Both the position numbers and the translations under genes were made by a program. From assembly GCF_016920785.2 (NCBI RefSeq), contig NW_024609880.1:56176121-56240120 (forward strand): a stretch of 64,000 nucleotides of DNA, given 5' to 3'. This document shows positions 22,806 to 35,307 of the stretch, piece by piece (position 1 is the stretch's first letter; each line of letters begins with the position of its first letter). Source of the stretch: Ixodes scapularis (taxonomy: Eukaryota; Arthropoda; Arachnida; Ixodida; Ixodidae). Under the pieces are notes generated by a model. It saw only the letters and a program-made list of their open reading frames with translations. It was not told the DNA's origin and ran no database searches.

Positions 22806-23409
22806 GGTTGGCCAGTGTCTGGACAGCTTGGTCACTTTAAGTGCTTGGCCACCGGAGGCATAAACAAGGCTGGCAAGGGTCCGGCCAAAAACTAGTTGTT
22901 TTTAGCTTGTCCGCCGGAGACATAAACACTGCCGGCAAGCGCCTGGCCAAAAGTGCTCATTTTCAGCTTGGCCGCCGGAGACATAAACACGGCCGGCAAG
23001 TGTTTGGCCAGCAGTGGTGATTTTCAGCTTTGCCGCCGGGGACATAAACACGGCCGGCAAGTGTTTGGCCAGAAGTGCTTATTTTCAGCTTGGCCGCCGG
23101 GGACATAAACACGCCCGGCAAGTGTTTGGTCACAGGTGCTGATTTTCAGCTTGGCCGCCGGAGGCATAAACACGGCCGGCAAGTGTTTGGCCAGCAGTGC
23201 TGATTTTCAGCTTGGCCGCCGGAGACATAAACACGGCCGGCGAGTGTTTGGCCAGCAGTGCTGATTTTCAGCTTGGCCGCCGGAAACATAAACACGGCCG
23301 GCGAGTGTTTGGCCAGAAGTGCTGATTCTCAGCTTGGCCGCAGTGGACATAAACATGGTCGACAAGTGTTCAGCCAAAAGTGTTGATTTTCAGTTTCGCC
23401 GCAGGGACA
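22806..23409. repeat. 61-bp minisatellite, about ten units
   Basis: The unit runs from gcttggccgccggagacata through cacggccggc and tttggccagcagtgctgatt. The period of 61 is seen directly, as each printed line of 60 shifts by one. Outer units are more diverged, inner ones nearly identical. The period is not a multiple of three and there is no open frame through it. Confidence 0.9.
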
Positions 23410-24330
23410 CCCATAATCTAAAATTTCATCGCGTTGACGAAACTTTGGCATAACGACGGGCAGCGAGAGAAGCATCATGAGATCAACAGCGCGCGAACAC
23501 TGTTAGCGCAACCAAACGATCACCGTTTTATTCAGTTTTTTTTTCTCGTTAGACTTGAAAGGCTATTGTCTTAACTAGCACTGTCGTGCGATATGTTCAT
23601 TTGGAACATTACTAGAAGTGGGAAAATATTGTGCCCGTCGTCGTTCTATGAAAATAAAATACGAAAGCAGCTCCGACGTCATCTTCGCGCTAACAATACC
23701 GCTCTGTCGCTGCGCGGCACTCTTAGCGCGAATACCACATCCGCGATTTTTCGGTTAGCGCTCCACATATATACTTCCCAACTGTACTCGAAGAAAAAAA
23801 AAGTTGTAGTCGGGTGCATCGGGCGCACATGCTCCCCTTTCCTGGAAGACGCACCCTCCGTTACCCAGCCAGTGTACCTGTATACCGACCATAAGCCCCC
23901 TTCTCTACCTTAAAGACCTATAGATGTATCAATGCACTCAGCTTAGTAAACCACCACGCTAGCCACGCACCCCGATCAGCTTGTGCTTGAATCGGATAAG
24001 ATTGGATATTTCAGGCTTTGTGTTTTGGAAGAGCCTAAACAAGACGTCCCTCATACATTGATTAAACTTAAGCTAGTCTCAGTAATGTTTTAATTAGGTG
24101 CTAGGATGTTGATTTTCTGATCGAAGGAAAGCTAACAGCTTCGGTTAAAACCACAACGGAAACGTTCAAAATCGAACCACACGTAAAAGAAAAAGAAAAT
24201 GAACATCTCGACCTAAATGTGCAGGACGCTGGTTTTGTTGTTAACAACGTGGTTGTTGGCGGGTGGTGGGCAACGCCGTGACGCTATCGACGCTATCGTG
24301 GCGATTGACGCCAGTGATGCTCGGCCGTAC
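23410..24330. other. Unannotated stretch
   Basis: About 900 bases without a recognised gene. A 106-codon frame at 23593-23913 (+) shows no motif. No element edges found. Confidence 0.45.
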
Positions 24331-25199
24331 TACACAGTAAAAGCTTTTACACCTTTAAGGGTGTAACAGGGGTGTTGTAGCAACTTACACCCTCGGCTAC
24401 ACCCTTTTAACACCCTAAAAACTAGGAATACAACCTCATATTTTACCGAAAATTTGCTGTTTCGTGTTACATCCTACATTTAGTGAACAATGTGAGAAGG
24501 GTGTAGAGGAGGGTGCTAAATAAATAATGTGAAATGGTTTTGAAAAGCTTATACATGGCTCTGTACATAATGTACAGGTAAGATTTCTGCTTGAAAAGCA
24601 ACAGTTGTTAGCAGTCTAGTTTCTTATAATGTCAGTTGTAATTCATGCAAATAGCTGATAATCAAGTGCCTGTTTTGCATACAATTTTTATGTTTGCAAA
24701 CAAAATTTTATATATGAGTTTATATTTAATTTTCTTTCAAATCACTCCATGCTCAGAAATTGGAAAGTAGGGTGAAATGCTCTATACTAGCATTTTTTAC
24801 AAATATTTATTGATGGCAGTGTACAGTAAGAAAATCAGTTAGTCTCGAGTTTATATCTGGCAACATGAAATCAAAATTTTGTGAAAATGTTTGACAAATA
24901 TTCATGACATGCTGCTAGAACCTGTCCCATGATCATGTCAACCCCAGTAAAATATTCATTTGAGAATATGGTGACATGCACAAAAACTCACACACATAAA
25001 GAGGCAAATCCCATAATAAACCAGTCCGAGACATCCCATAAAAAATGGCCTATGGTCGTCTATGGGAAATTCAATGGGAGGCTATCACCCCCTGTAGCTT
25101 TGCATGGTCGTACTTAAAAATTTATAGATACAGCTACAGCCAGCTATAGAAAAGTTTAGGGCCTTGTGTCTAAAGTCTCAGGGCTATGTTTCAATAACA

Positions 25200-25216
25200 A
25201 TAATAATAATAATAAT
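25200..25216. repeat. (AAT)n microsatellite
   Basis: aataataataataataat repeat of about six units. Confidence 0.7.
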
Positions 25217-25299
25217 CAATAAGTTAGTGTTTTAACAGTGTCCAGGGACATCCAATTGTTCTTCTTGCGGGCGCAGTGCAATAGAACGCACAAACAGAC

Positions 25300-25492
25300 G
25301 CTTGCGCGCTCGCAGTCGCACACATACACGCGCGCACGCACGTACACACGCATGCACACGCGCAATTCCACGCCCGCGCGCAGAGGCACACGCACGCACA
25401 ACCAGAAACGCACACGCGCATGCACGGGGACGTATCCACACGCGCGCGCACCAACACACGCACGGGCATGCACACACACACACACGCAAACA
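25300..25492. repeat. CA/CG-rich simple repeat
   Basis: Alternating purine-pyrimidine sequence (cacacgcgcgcacgcacac and variants) for nearly 200 bases. It opens long frames in all directions that carry no protein signal. Confidence 0.9.
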
Positions 25493-25878
25493 ATTACGAC
25501 GAAGGAAACGTTGCTTAAGTTAGTTTCGGTTTCGGTTTACACAAAAAAAGAAACAGCCTGAAGTTTAAATAAAACCTAAGATTTACTCACTTTTTGTAAT
25601 TTTTTACATTATTATTTTAGTGACATTCTTATTGTTACTAATATAATAATATTTTGCTTAGTATCGTTCTAAAAAAATTAACAATAAATAAAAAGGAAAA
25701 GAGACTCTTAAAGGCTGCGCAAGACCATCGCTATAGGACCGAAGCGCTCAAGTTTCGCCGCCGACTACAGCGCCATTCCATCCCCTGGCGGGACGCCCGA
25801 ACCCGAGTGGCTCGTTGTTTTTCGCCTCGCTTCTCCGTCGTAGGCGGTCGGATATGACATTCATTGCGATAGAGACGA

Positions 25879-25886
25879 TATAAAAG
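25879..25886 (+). promoter_or_regulatory. TATA box candidate
   Basis: TATAAAAG in gacgatataaaagcccgg, with GC-rich sequence before it. It lies about 290 bases ahead of the first candidate exon of the weak gene model at 26171-27472. Confidence 0.4.
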
Positions 25887-26170
25887 CCCGGCTAAGCACA
25901 AATGTTTCGTTGTTGATCGCAGCAACAACCTCCGATATTGTTGTAGTCAATCCTTAAAATTCTACCGCTCCCCTGAAAAGCCGTGCGAGACTCGAACGGC
26001 GCCAAGCCTGGACCACGTCGGTGCTCTGACAAAAGTAAGTCTCTCGTTCGTTGGAAGATCAGTTTTGCTAAATACACGAGAAAACCTAAATGGAATTGGT
26101 GTCCGAATAGAAACAGAATGACTACCGAACGCGGGAAAGTCAGTTGACTGGAAGTGCATGACGGAATATT

Positions 26171-27472
26171 TGTTTTTTAGTGCGCGTCTGTCGCTTCCCT
26201 CGAGGTGTTTGACGAGGCTTCGGTCGCTATGTTGGATCGCTTTGGCACGGATATTTCAACTATAATCACTGGCAGGGTGAGAACGGCAGGGAGAAGCTTT
26301 AGTTCCTCCAGCACTAGCTTCCAACCTTCGACAGGGTTTCTATCTCGCGACCGTCGAGCGTTCACGTGCAGCCACATCGCAGCGAAGAGCAACGAAGACG
26401 TGCTAGAGCTCGGCCGTTCACAAGAGACGCCCTGCATGCCTTTTTGACTTTGTCAGCATATGTCTAGCTAGGGGAGGGGCTTTTGGGGGTTGCGAGTGCA
26501 GCTTTCTTCTGCCGTGTGTGTTTCTTAATCGCTGTTCCCGTTTTTTTAGCTGTTTATAGCCATAATATACGACGCTATAATACACGCATGCATCCCCCCC
26601 CCCCCCCTTTCCCACACAACACACACAAGGAATGCACCTCCAAACCGCCTCAACCAGCCAGCCACCCGCCCCCCCCTTTTTTTTTTAAATAAAAAGAAAC
26701 CCTGATTATGTTTTTACTTGCTAGAGACAATAATCGTTTCTATTATTTCGTGTCGATTTTCTACTCATCACACCAGAGATCTTGTATTATTGATTTATTT
26801 TTCAGTGGGGGTGGTTCAGTTTTGATTCCGCCAACGTCAGCGGGGATGTGCAGCGTGCACTTCATGAACACCTGCAAGGACAACGCTCAGGCTCATCCTG
26901 CAACAAGTTACTAGACGAGATGCCAGCTGAGATAAAGACTAATTGCAGGGAACCTACCAACCCTGTAATTGCTCGTGAATGATTCTTAGTTAATTTAAAT
27001 TAATTTTCACCCCCTCGCTCGAAGATACAGGTGACCTTTCCTCATCTATTTTGCATTCTCTATATGTGCCCGGTTCTTAGCCTGTTAAAAGTATCGTTAG
27101 TTGATTGGCAACTTCTGTCTTTGAGTTACATGTTTTGGTTTAGTCTGTACCCCAAGATTCAGTATAGCTTGGCTAAAGATGGATAAGCTTAGGTGACGAC
27201 TGCTTTCTCACGAACTGGGAGACATCTTTCGTGAGATCTGGAATATGAACAGCTGATCTGCCGTGCAAGATCCCTGAAGTAGTCGGGGTTCTTGGCCCTA
27301 CAATTTCTTGGACAGTCCTTGCTTCTCGAGATGTGTACATCATCTACAAGTATCCTGCCGGCCATACTTCGAGTCTGCTCCAATGTCACCGTGTTAAGAG
27401 CATGAGAAGAATTTTTATATTGTCACAAGGTTGTGTGTTTACCGACTCGTGGTTGTGATAAAACTCAATAAA
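26171..27472 (+). CDS. Weak candidate gene: two exon-like blocks and a poly-A signal, unrecognised
   Basis: Block one, 26171-26274, is open between a tttttttag acceptor and a gtgaga donor (contains MLDRFGTDISTII). Block two starts at 26806 after tttatttttcag. In one frame it is open for 58 codons to a TGA at 26980-26982 (WFSFDSANVSGDVQRALHEH, then KLLDEMPAEIK). In the frame that follows from joining the two blocks it ends earlier, at about 26914. AATAAA stands at 27467-27472. No protein family was recognised; a non-coding transcript or chance is equally possible. Confidence 0.25.
26588..26607. repeat. Poly-C run
   Basis: A short C run in a C/T-rich stretch, with a second C/T run at about 26666-26684. 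Confidence 0.7.
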
Positions 27473-27525
27473 CATCTTTTTCACTGTCAACAAAACATTT
27501 CTGAAAGCGTTGCATTATGTTGCTG

Positions 27526-27812
27526 TACCATATTTTCCAGACTATAGTCTGCAGGGGCAAATTTGGGGTAAAAAGAGTTTGCTTAGATTGTGCACATACG
27601 GTGCATCGTCCGCACCTGGTGCTTAGTCGTCACGAATATCCTCTCATAGACACAAAGAAGCTGGTATTATACGTAAATTATCATTTACGTACTCTTTCAT
27701 TCACCAAATCAGTCGTCTCGTCATAATCAACGATATTGAAAAACAAAAATTTTGCATAGTCCGCACAGCCTAAGATTCCAACTTTTAAAAGTATAGCCCG
27801 GAAATTACGGTA
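27526..27812. mobile_element. MITE with CC(A/G)TATTTTCC ends
   Basis: Left end taccatattttccagactat and right end (inverse) taccgtaatttccgggctat are diverged inverted copies; TA stands at both outer edges. 287 bp. Inside are short inverted parts (agtccgc, tagtctg). Fits a TA-targeting element. Confidence 0.6.
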
Positions 27813-30800
27813 CATTCCTGGAAACGCTCGAAAACATGCCACGAAAAACTTTATTCAGTGAAGCAGCAATTAAACACTGGCATGCATGGATTATGTATCA
27901 TGTGTCACTGGTGTTTCCTTTGCTCCACAACATTTTCCTCCTAAAATGTCCCACACAGTAAAGTATGAATCAAGCCCCCAGCCAATATCTGGAAATCTTG
28001 CATGTGGACTGGACAACTTGAACCTGAAAGAGAAATGAAGTTTTTTATGAATCCATCCAACTGAACATTGTCATGAAAATTCGACTAAAATTATGTGCAG
28101 TCATATGCATAGCAGACATTTATGCTGGAGATTTAGTCTAGGCTAGCCTCTTTTCGTTTTCAACTGTTTTGCCCCTCTTTCTGACAATCTCGCGGCACAT
28201 TATTGCTCATACTCGCAGAAAAAGAACCATTAATCAGCAGGAGCAGGTCCCAGTAACTGCAACCTACTGCCTCAGTGAAGTGGGACAAAAAAACCTGATA
28301 ATAAATCTACGAAGCCTTTGTTCAGGTCGTGCCCTGGCGTTTTAGTTCCCTACTGCTGAGGCAGGCTGATGCAGGAAGAGTGTTCAACAATGCTAATAAA
28401 ATTACGAGCGTCGGCACAATGCTCGCACCGGTCTGCGACTCCAGCCCAGCGAGGACGTGCAGTCTCAACTGTACGCGGGGGCTTATCTCTTCCCGGAATT
28501 ATCACCCTATGCCCGCATAATCCCCGACACGTAAATATTTCTTCGACGTGGGCGAGCCCGAAAAGCTATCCTACTCGTGGCCTCTAGTGCGAGAACGTAG
28601 TCTGCCGGTGGTTCAGCGACCGAAAAATAGTATCCCGACGTCGTCTAACAGGACTCACGAGAACAGTGGTTTATTGTGATCAGTAATCTTAAAGGCACAA
28701 TGTTATTACAGCGCAAAATTTAAACAAGGGACGCTCACCTGTAAAGTTATCTCGTAGACGCCGCACGGGCGACACGACCGTACTTGCGAGGCGGACCCGA
28801 CTCGTTGGCGGGGAAATCAACCGCTTTCTCGGTGGAAGATGCGTGTTATTGAAGCTTCTCTATCGTTTCTTGACTCACCATGAGAAATAACTCTCGCACG
28901 CTTTCTATCTTTCTCTAAATCTTCACTGTACGCTCGAAACACCTGCGACGCCAATGCAACGCTACGAACACGACCGACGCGACACGACCATGTGTTGTAC
29001 TGCGGTGGCGCTACCATCGCAATTTCGAAGCGCCCCCTGGTTGGGCGAATCGATTCTATCGCAATCAGTTCCGTTGGGCTCGTTTGAATGATTGTTTTGG
29101 CTTCGGAAATTTCCTTTTTTTTTTACGTTTTAGCCGTTTTCGTGGATATTTTAAATATCTTCCTTACGAATACCGTGTTCAAGAATAACAATCGGTGACT
29201 GAGAGCTGAGAGACGCTGCCTCTTGCCAACGCCCGTAAGTTCAGAACCGCCCATGCATGACTCGTTCAAACGCCGGTTAGCAACTTTCTTTTGTTTCTGC
29301 GAAGTGGGCTGCTGTCTCAAACTTTGTCGTGTACCGTGCGCTTGCTAAGCTATGCTTGATTCTAACTATGCTTCTGCCCTGTGTTATTTCGTTATTTGAA
29401 AAGAGCGTATCTTCTTCAAAATCTGTGGCTCGCTCCGCAGTGTGAGAAAGATTCCCGCGCGGCGGAACCGTGGGCATGTTCTGGGCGCCGTCGTGCGGCG
29501 CTCGTCCGACGACGCTTGTGCGGAGCGTTCAAGTGCTGTCTGACGGCAGTTCAAGCATTCAGTCGCCGTCCCAAAGTGTTAATCACAGGTCACGCTAGTT
29601 CTGACGTATTGTCCTAACAGCCGCTCGCCACCGATTTGTTTCATAAAGCGGGAGCGAGAAAAACGTTACAAGAGCGAGCATGCAGCATGATTTTTTGCAT
29701 ATGCTAATGCCTGTGCGTTGAGACGCGCGGTCTCTTCGTCATATTTCCGAGGGTAAAAGCGCTAAAAACAAAGGAAAAACAACGCCCTGTGTTGTTTGTT
29801 TCTTTTACTTGTCCGTTGTTTTTAGAGGTTTCACACTCGGAAATTAGGTCTCTTCGCGTTTACCGAACCGGCACACTTTTTAAGTTTACGATTGTGTGAT
29901 GCAAAAAATAAAAGGAGTTTAGATGTCACGTTTTTTAGTAGTGGCGAACGCCCTTACAAAAATCAGAGCAGCTAGAAAAAGCAAAAACATGAAAAAAAGG
30001 CGGAAAAAATTAACTAATGTCAAACCTGAATATTTGATGGCGTTCAAAGACTACCACCGCACCAACTCGCCCGGTTATTCTTTCTGTCAAAGAATAATAG
30101 CCAATAGTAATAAACAAATAAATGCCAACTATTAATTGGTTACAAAGTCGTAATTGGTGCAGTGCAGCCCTACCCTACTCCACTCTTTTGGTGATATCAG
30201 GTAATGTGTAAATGTATAGGGCAGTTCATAGCAACCATTTATGCCCGACCCATTATATTGAGATTTTTCTTTATATAAAAGTTATATGAAAAAAGGTGCT
30301 CTTCCTAAATTAAGCCGCACCACTGAATGTACAATAGCGTGTAACGTCTATGTATGTTCTCAGGAAAAGGAAAGGATGCATTAAAAAAAAGCCAATCATT
30401 TTGTTTCCTCTCTGTTGGAGCTTCTTTCACGTACACGCAAAATGTGGGTGTCTACGTCTAAAAGAGTGGAATTGACATTTCCTGCAGGGCTGGAAGGCCT
30501 GACTCAGTTTGGCTAGCAGCTTGAAACCTATGGGAACCTGGGGAACGGAACCACAAGAGTGAGAGTGACACCCGCCTTGCACTTCCTGAACGATGGCACC
30601 ATGAGGAAGGGGGAGCTGCCCTAAAGTGAATGCAATAGCACATGGGTCGTTCCAGCGAACCCCTATACAGATGATACCAAGCAGAAAATTATTAATAAAT
30701 GTGTTATTAAAAACATGGAATGTGAATGGCACGGACAAGAAGGAGGAGATCAACACAGCGCTGTGTTGTGTTCATATCCTCTGTTCCTATATTCTTCATG

Positions 30801-32800
30801 ATTTCTTTTCAATAATTGGCTACTAACTAGTCTAATCATCAGCACTAGTCAATAAAAGTATGCTGCTATTTATTAGTATGCATTAACACGGTGCTTGAAT
30901 CCTACAGTCACCCTACAGTTGAATCCTACAGTCATTTATTAATAAACAAAAACGAGGGTGCAAGCTAGCCAAACAGGCAAACAAATAATTTATTAAAGAC
31001 GGGTTCTCTGAAGGATGACACAAACGCAGAGAAGTATCAAACACAGATGAGTATTAATGGGCAAAAAATGAATAGGCGACCCAAAAAAGAAAACGTAGGG
31101 GAAGACATGAAGTCAGTCTTTACAATTTCTCTTCTGCTTGCCACCACTTTACAAAGGGAATTCCTTCCTGTGCCTTACAGCGTTTTACTGTTCACGACCC
31201 CTGACATACCCAAGGACAGTAAACATAAAAAAGCAACCTACTAACATTTGGTTAAACGTGATTGAACAAACAACAAGGAATGCCTTGAGCTTTCAACCTA
31301 GGAAATAAAAAATATGCACAACATCAAGATTTAAAAAGACGGACGCATCGCACCTGTTTCTAACAAACATATAGGCCAAGAAACTTCTTCCACTCAATGG
31401 CGAAACACAGGGAAGGCACTAATAGATTTCTAGGTTTCATCATTGTTAGTGATTCTTTCAGTATACCTTTGTGGTCACTCTCTTTAGTCAAAATTATTTC
31501 ATCATCATCATTAATTAAATCATCATCACAGTTGTGTTCTTTAAGGGGTACGGAAACAAAAATTGAAATATTCAAATTTTGTTCGGAAGTGAATCAAGTA
31601 TGAGGGATAATAACCGTAAATGATAATCGCACGTTTGTATTTTGAACGACTGGTTATATTTTTCGTTCCAAACGGTGCACTCGAGCAAGCGCTCGAAGAG
31701 AAGCGAACGGAGAGCGCGATGCGTCATGGGATATCCGGCGCAAACAAAACCAGAAAGAAAAGATTCCCCGCGTTCGTGGAGTAGCAAGGCAGGCGTGGTT
31801 ATCAGCTTTGCCCTTGGTGGCGCTGGCAGCATTGTGGTGGTGTCAATAGCGTCAGCGCGTTACAACCGAGCCGTTCGAAGTACCCGTGGCGTGACGAGCG
31901 TGTGGCTGGCCCACGTGGGCTGGCCCAAGGAGCACGTAGCTTTCACAACACTGTCAGCTTAGGGCTGAACGGGGTGGGGAAAGCAACTTTTGTTCGAGTT
32001 TTGAGCGACGGGCTAATCTTCTAGGGGGAGAATGACTGTTTCCGGTTGCACGAACGAGGGTCCGAGAATGAGGGGAGTCCTTCCTTTCCGCCTTCTTGGA
32101 CCGTTTGGTACAATGCGCGATTTGTGTGTTGAGCCAGATGCGCGTAGGAGACAAGGGATAAGCGAAGCGTGGGTTGCCTGCAATCCCCTGAGACAAACAA
32201 GACATGTCACTTGATCTCCAAAGAGGAAAGCTTTACATGCTTCGTTTGTGGCAGACCATGATGTTCACAATGGTTCAGCCATGCAGTGCGATGCTTGGGG
32301 CCATTGCTTGCTCACTTAGAGTTCGAGAAAGGGGGGTGCCGTAGCACTTCCCAATTGCCCACGGGGTTATGATGTGGCTTGCAAAGAGCTCTTTTGTATT
32401 ACTTCATGAAGTGAGTTGTGTTTAGTGTGGCTCAATATTTCTTTATCACATGCCTCGTATGTGGTGATGTGGCAATCCCTCTAAGTGAAAAAAGTGTAAA
32501 TGTGTTCAGTAAACATGATAAGCTGTAAATCACGTAATAATAATATAAGAATATGCAATACCATATATGATTTTTGTACAATTTACAAGTTCTGATATGT
32601 GTATTGGACACATTCCAATGAAATGTTCACTGGGGTCTATACTTCATTTCACCCTTCGTCCGAGCGCGGCGGACGCTACCAGCCAATCCAGCGTCGAGAG
32701 AGCGTCATGTGACCTTGTACTCCACATAACCAAAACGTCGCATGACACCCTCCCGGCGCCAGATTGGCTGGGGTGGCCCAGCATCCACTGGGCCACCCCA
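27813..32800. other. Long stretch with no recognised gene
   Basis: About 5 kb of AT-rich to mixed sequence. Short frames (up to 109 codons, such as 30427-30756 minus) show no family motif. At 29460-29580 there are motifs close to those in the palindrome arms at 39.5-40.8 kb (gcgttcaagtgctgtctgacggcag). Confidence 0.4.
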
Positions 32801-33010
32801 GCAGGTGCTCATTTCATGCCAAGCACCCTTTACCAAGGGTGTTAGCAAGCACCCTTCATGAAGGGTGCTTGCCTGAACGCCATAAGGGTGTTAGCCCAGG
32901 GACAAACTGATTTACACCCTTAAGTGTGTAAGAACTTTTACTGTGTACTCAAGGCTTCTCTTTCCCATTAGTGCCAGTAAGCTTGTGTAAAGTGAAAAGT
33001 ATTGTAACCG

Positions 33011-33152
33011 AACAGTAGAGAGTTTTAGTAGATCGCTCCCATGACTCCGATAACAATACCCGATACTCCGCTACCGCCTCCCTTGCGCATCCATAGTACC
33101 GTTATCGGGGCTATCGGAGGTATCGGAACGATCTACTAAAACTCTCTATTGT
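33011..33152. mobile_element. 142-bp MITE
   Basis: aacagtagagagttttagta plus gatcg returns inverted at the other end (cgatctactaaaactctcta plus ttgtt). The interior has two inverted 'ccgataacaatacccgata/accgttatcggggctatcgg' parts, so nearly the whole unit folds back. Confidence 0.8.
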
Positions 33153-33336
33153 TGCACTGTCCCTTCACCTAAAGTTACTTCTTTTTATTTTTTTTTACTG
33201 CTGCACTACCGGGGGATCTTAATGGTGGGACAACATAGCATCCCTGAACCCACGACGACTGGAATGGTGGTCGCAACCAGCGTCGTAAGACTTAGTACTC
33301 AAAAAGTCAAATAAATATTGAGCAGCCTTGCATCAG

Positions 33337-33468
33337 TACTTCGCAGCGCACAACAGACAACACACCATCAAAACAGATACACACAAAGAAACAACACTCA
33401 CGCAGCGCTGTTGTTTCTTTGTGTGTATCTGTTTTGATGGTGTGTTGTCTGTTGTGCGCTGCGAAGTA
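33337..33468. mobile_element. 132-bp hairpin element
   Basis: An arm of about 55 bases (from tacttcgcagcgcacaacag) returns exactly inverted after a short loop (cactcacgcagcg). It lies 80 bases outside the left end of the giant palindrome. A hairpin of similar wording lies at 46178-46278. Confidence 0.85.
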
Positions 33469-33539
33469 TTAGCATGTTTAACCAACTCGCCCAAGCTGAA
33501 GTATTGGCCTTGCATCAGCTTCGCGTGTCATTACTATGT

Positions 33540-33548
33540 AAAAGTTTC
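33540..33548. repeat. Left 9-bp target-site duplication of the giant foldback element
   Basis: AAAAGTTTC, repeated in the same orientation at 56840-56848. It abuts the first paired bases (GGT) of the inverted repeat at 33549. Confidence 0.75.
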
Positions 33549-33553
33549 GGTTA

Positions 33554-33780
33554 CGTCCCAATCCGGCTGACGCCTCAATTCGGCTATTGCCTCAATTCGG
33601 CTAGAAGTTTCAATTCGGCTGGACGTTCCAGTTCGGCTACATCCTCAATTCGGCTAGAAGTTTCAATTCGGCTGGACGCTTCAGTTTGGCTAAATCTTCA
33701 GTTCGGCTACAAGTTTCAATTCGGCTGCATGCTTCAGTTCGGCTAGATCCTTGCTTCAATTCGGCTGGACGTTCCAAGTT
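33554..33780. repeat. Array of ~18-bp CAATTCGGCT repeats at the left end of the palindrome
   Basis: About twelve units built on ttcAATTCGGCTagaag / ttcAATTCGGCTggacg, with cagttcggct variants. The inverted array is at 56608-56834. The element's terminus is the first, partial unit. Confidence 0.9.
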
Positions 33781-35307
33781 GATCAAGCTAGGCATCCAAG
33801 CATAAGGTGCCCCCAATTTTTTTAGAGAGACGTTAACTATATCTGCATCTTGCCTTAACATTGCAACGTGCAAGCTCAAATCAATAAGTTCAAGCAGCTA
33901 CGAAGGCTTTGGGCACAGAAACATTTGTGTTTGTGTTGTTTGTTCTGTGAAGCTGCTGTGCAAACACCAGGTCTCTGCTTCAAAGAAATTTATTCACTTG
34001 CCCAAAGAATGGATTACAGCAGACCAAAGATTGCTTCTTCCAGTGCTGGCCACTGCTCACGTGAAAGGGACAGGACTCCTTGGCAGCTCCTACGTCGAAC
34101 TGAGTTGAAGAAAAAAAGAAGATACCTGCATCAGTTATGAGACAAAACAATATGGTAGGGGCTCAATCCAGTGATTTACATCTTCAGGAGGCTAAGGAGA
34201 ATGTAACAGTATACCTGTAATTTTTTTTCAAGGTCACAAATTAGCCTCAAAATTGGTTAAACACACCAGTAGCTATGACTGACCTCGTAACCAAAACCTT
34301 ACGTCCGCAAAAAATTGTTTGGCGACATTTAATTTTCAAATTCGGTCCTCATCATATTTTCAAAGTGAAAGTTTCTACTGGCAGTATTAAAAATATGGAG
34401 GCTCGGGCAAGCTGGTGTTGCATACTCCTCTACAGCGCGAAAAATTCGCAACCAAGCACAGGCACACACAAAAGGAAAAGACATTCATGAAGCTGTGACT
34501 TGCAACTCAGTCTTGTATTATTTCTTCTCTGCCTGCACCTGTCTTTTTAAACAATAAGATTTTTTTGTTGTTATTTTTGGTTTTATCTGGATGCAAGATA
34601 ATCTAATTCTTTTTTGTAATAAATCTGGACAAGGCTTAGTGACAGTTTTCTTCTAACCTCGAAATCTTTTCAGCTTCAATAACTTCCCTAATTAGTTGGT
34701 TATTATTTTTACTCATTACGGGGCAATGTTTTTAGTTCTGCTTGACATCTGCAATCTTGGCAATGTATGCCTTAGTGTCCAGAAGTGATTCTGTTTATGT
34801 TGTAGTCGTGTTCCCCTTGTCTATGTGACAACAGTATTTGTGACGTCGGGGTGGGGAGGGGTTGGGTTTTGGCAGTAGAACTTGTTTCCAACTGATTAGA
34901 AGAATTTCGATGGCAACAAATAAAGCCTGCGGAACCCCAACAATAGCTCAGCAGCACGAAAGAAATATGTTCCATTCTGTTCTCTGATGTGTTGTGCTAG
35001 CCATGCTCCAAACAAGAGTTTCGAACAAACCATTTGGGCTTCGTAACGTGAAGAGGGGTACAGTTTCTATCATGAAGGAAGCCATTAGCCCGCAGATTTT
35101 GTGGGACGAGCGAAGGCGGCGGAACTTTCTAGATTTCACACTTCACCCCGCACAGCTATGCAGCGCGGCACGTTCCCGTGGCACCTACGGCTGTGAGTAG
35201 CAAGTATGTCAGGGAGCCTTTAAAAAGGTGGGTAAAACAAAGTTTTTCAGTGACCGAATCGAGGAGACTGATAGCTTAATGTACCGACACTTGGATAAGT
35301 AACCCTG

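Larger units (their letters stand above)
24333..32945. mobile_element. Possible 8.6-kb element, or two separate MITE ends, bounded by CACAGTAAAAG
   Basis: The left end cacagtaaaagcttttacac and the right end (inverse of gtgtaagaacttttactgtg) are inverted copies, each flanked by TA (24331-24332, 32946-32947). Both ends are followed inward by several 'acaccctt/aagggtgt' motifs (24355-24520; 32805-32930). A TA duplication fits Tc1/mariner-like elements. No transposase was found inside, so two independent short elements facing each other cannot be excluded. Confidence 0.4.

Noticed and set aside
22806..23409. Regular 61-bp repeats as a CRISPR array
   Set aside because: The whole 61-bp unit is conserved with no variable spacers, no cas genes lie nearby, and the surroundings are clearly eukaryotic; it is a minisatellite.
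25216..25561. Overlapping frames of 73-107 codons on both strands rich in Cys/Val or His/Arg/Thr
   Set aside because: They come from a CA/CG simple repeat that is open in nearly every frame; there is no protein signal.
32005..32215. Overlapping frames on both strands near 32.0-32.2 kb as an exon
   Set aside because: No family motif, and the frames have no convincing splice sites or conservation signal visible by eye.
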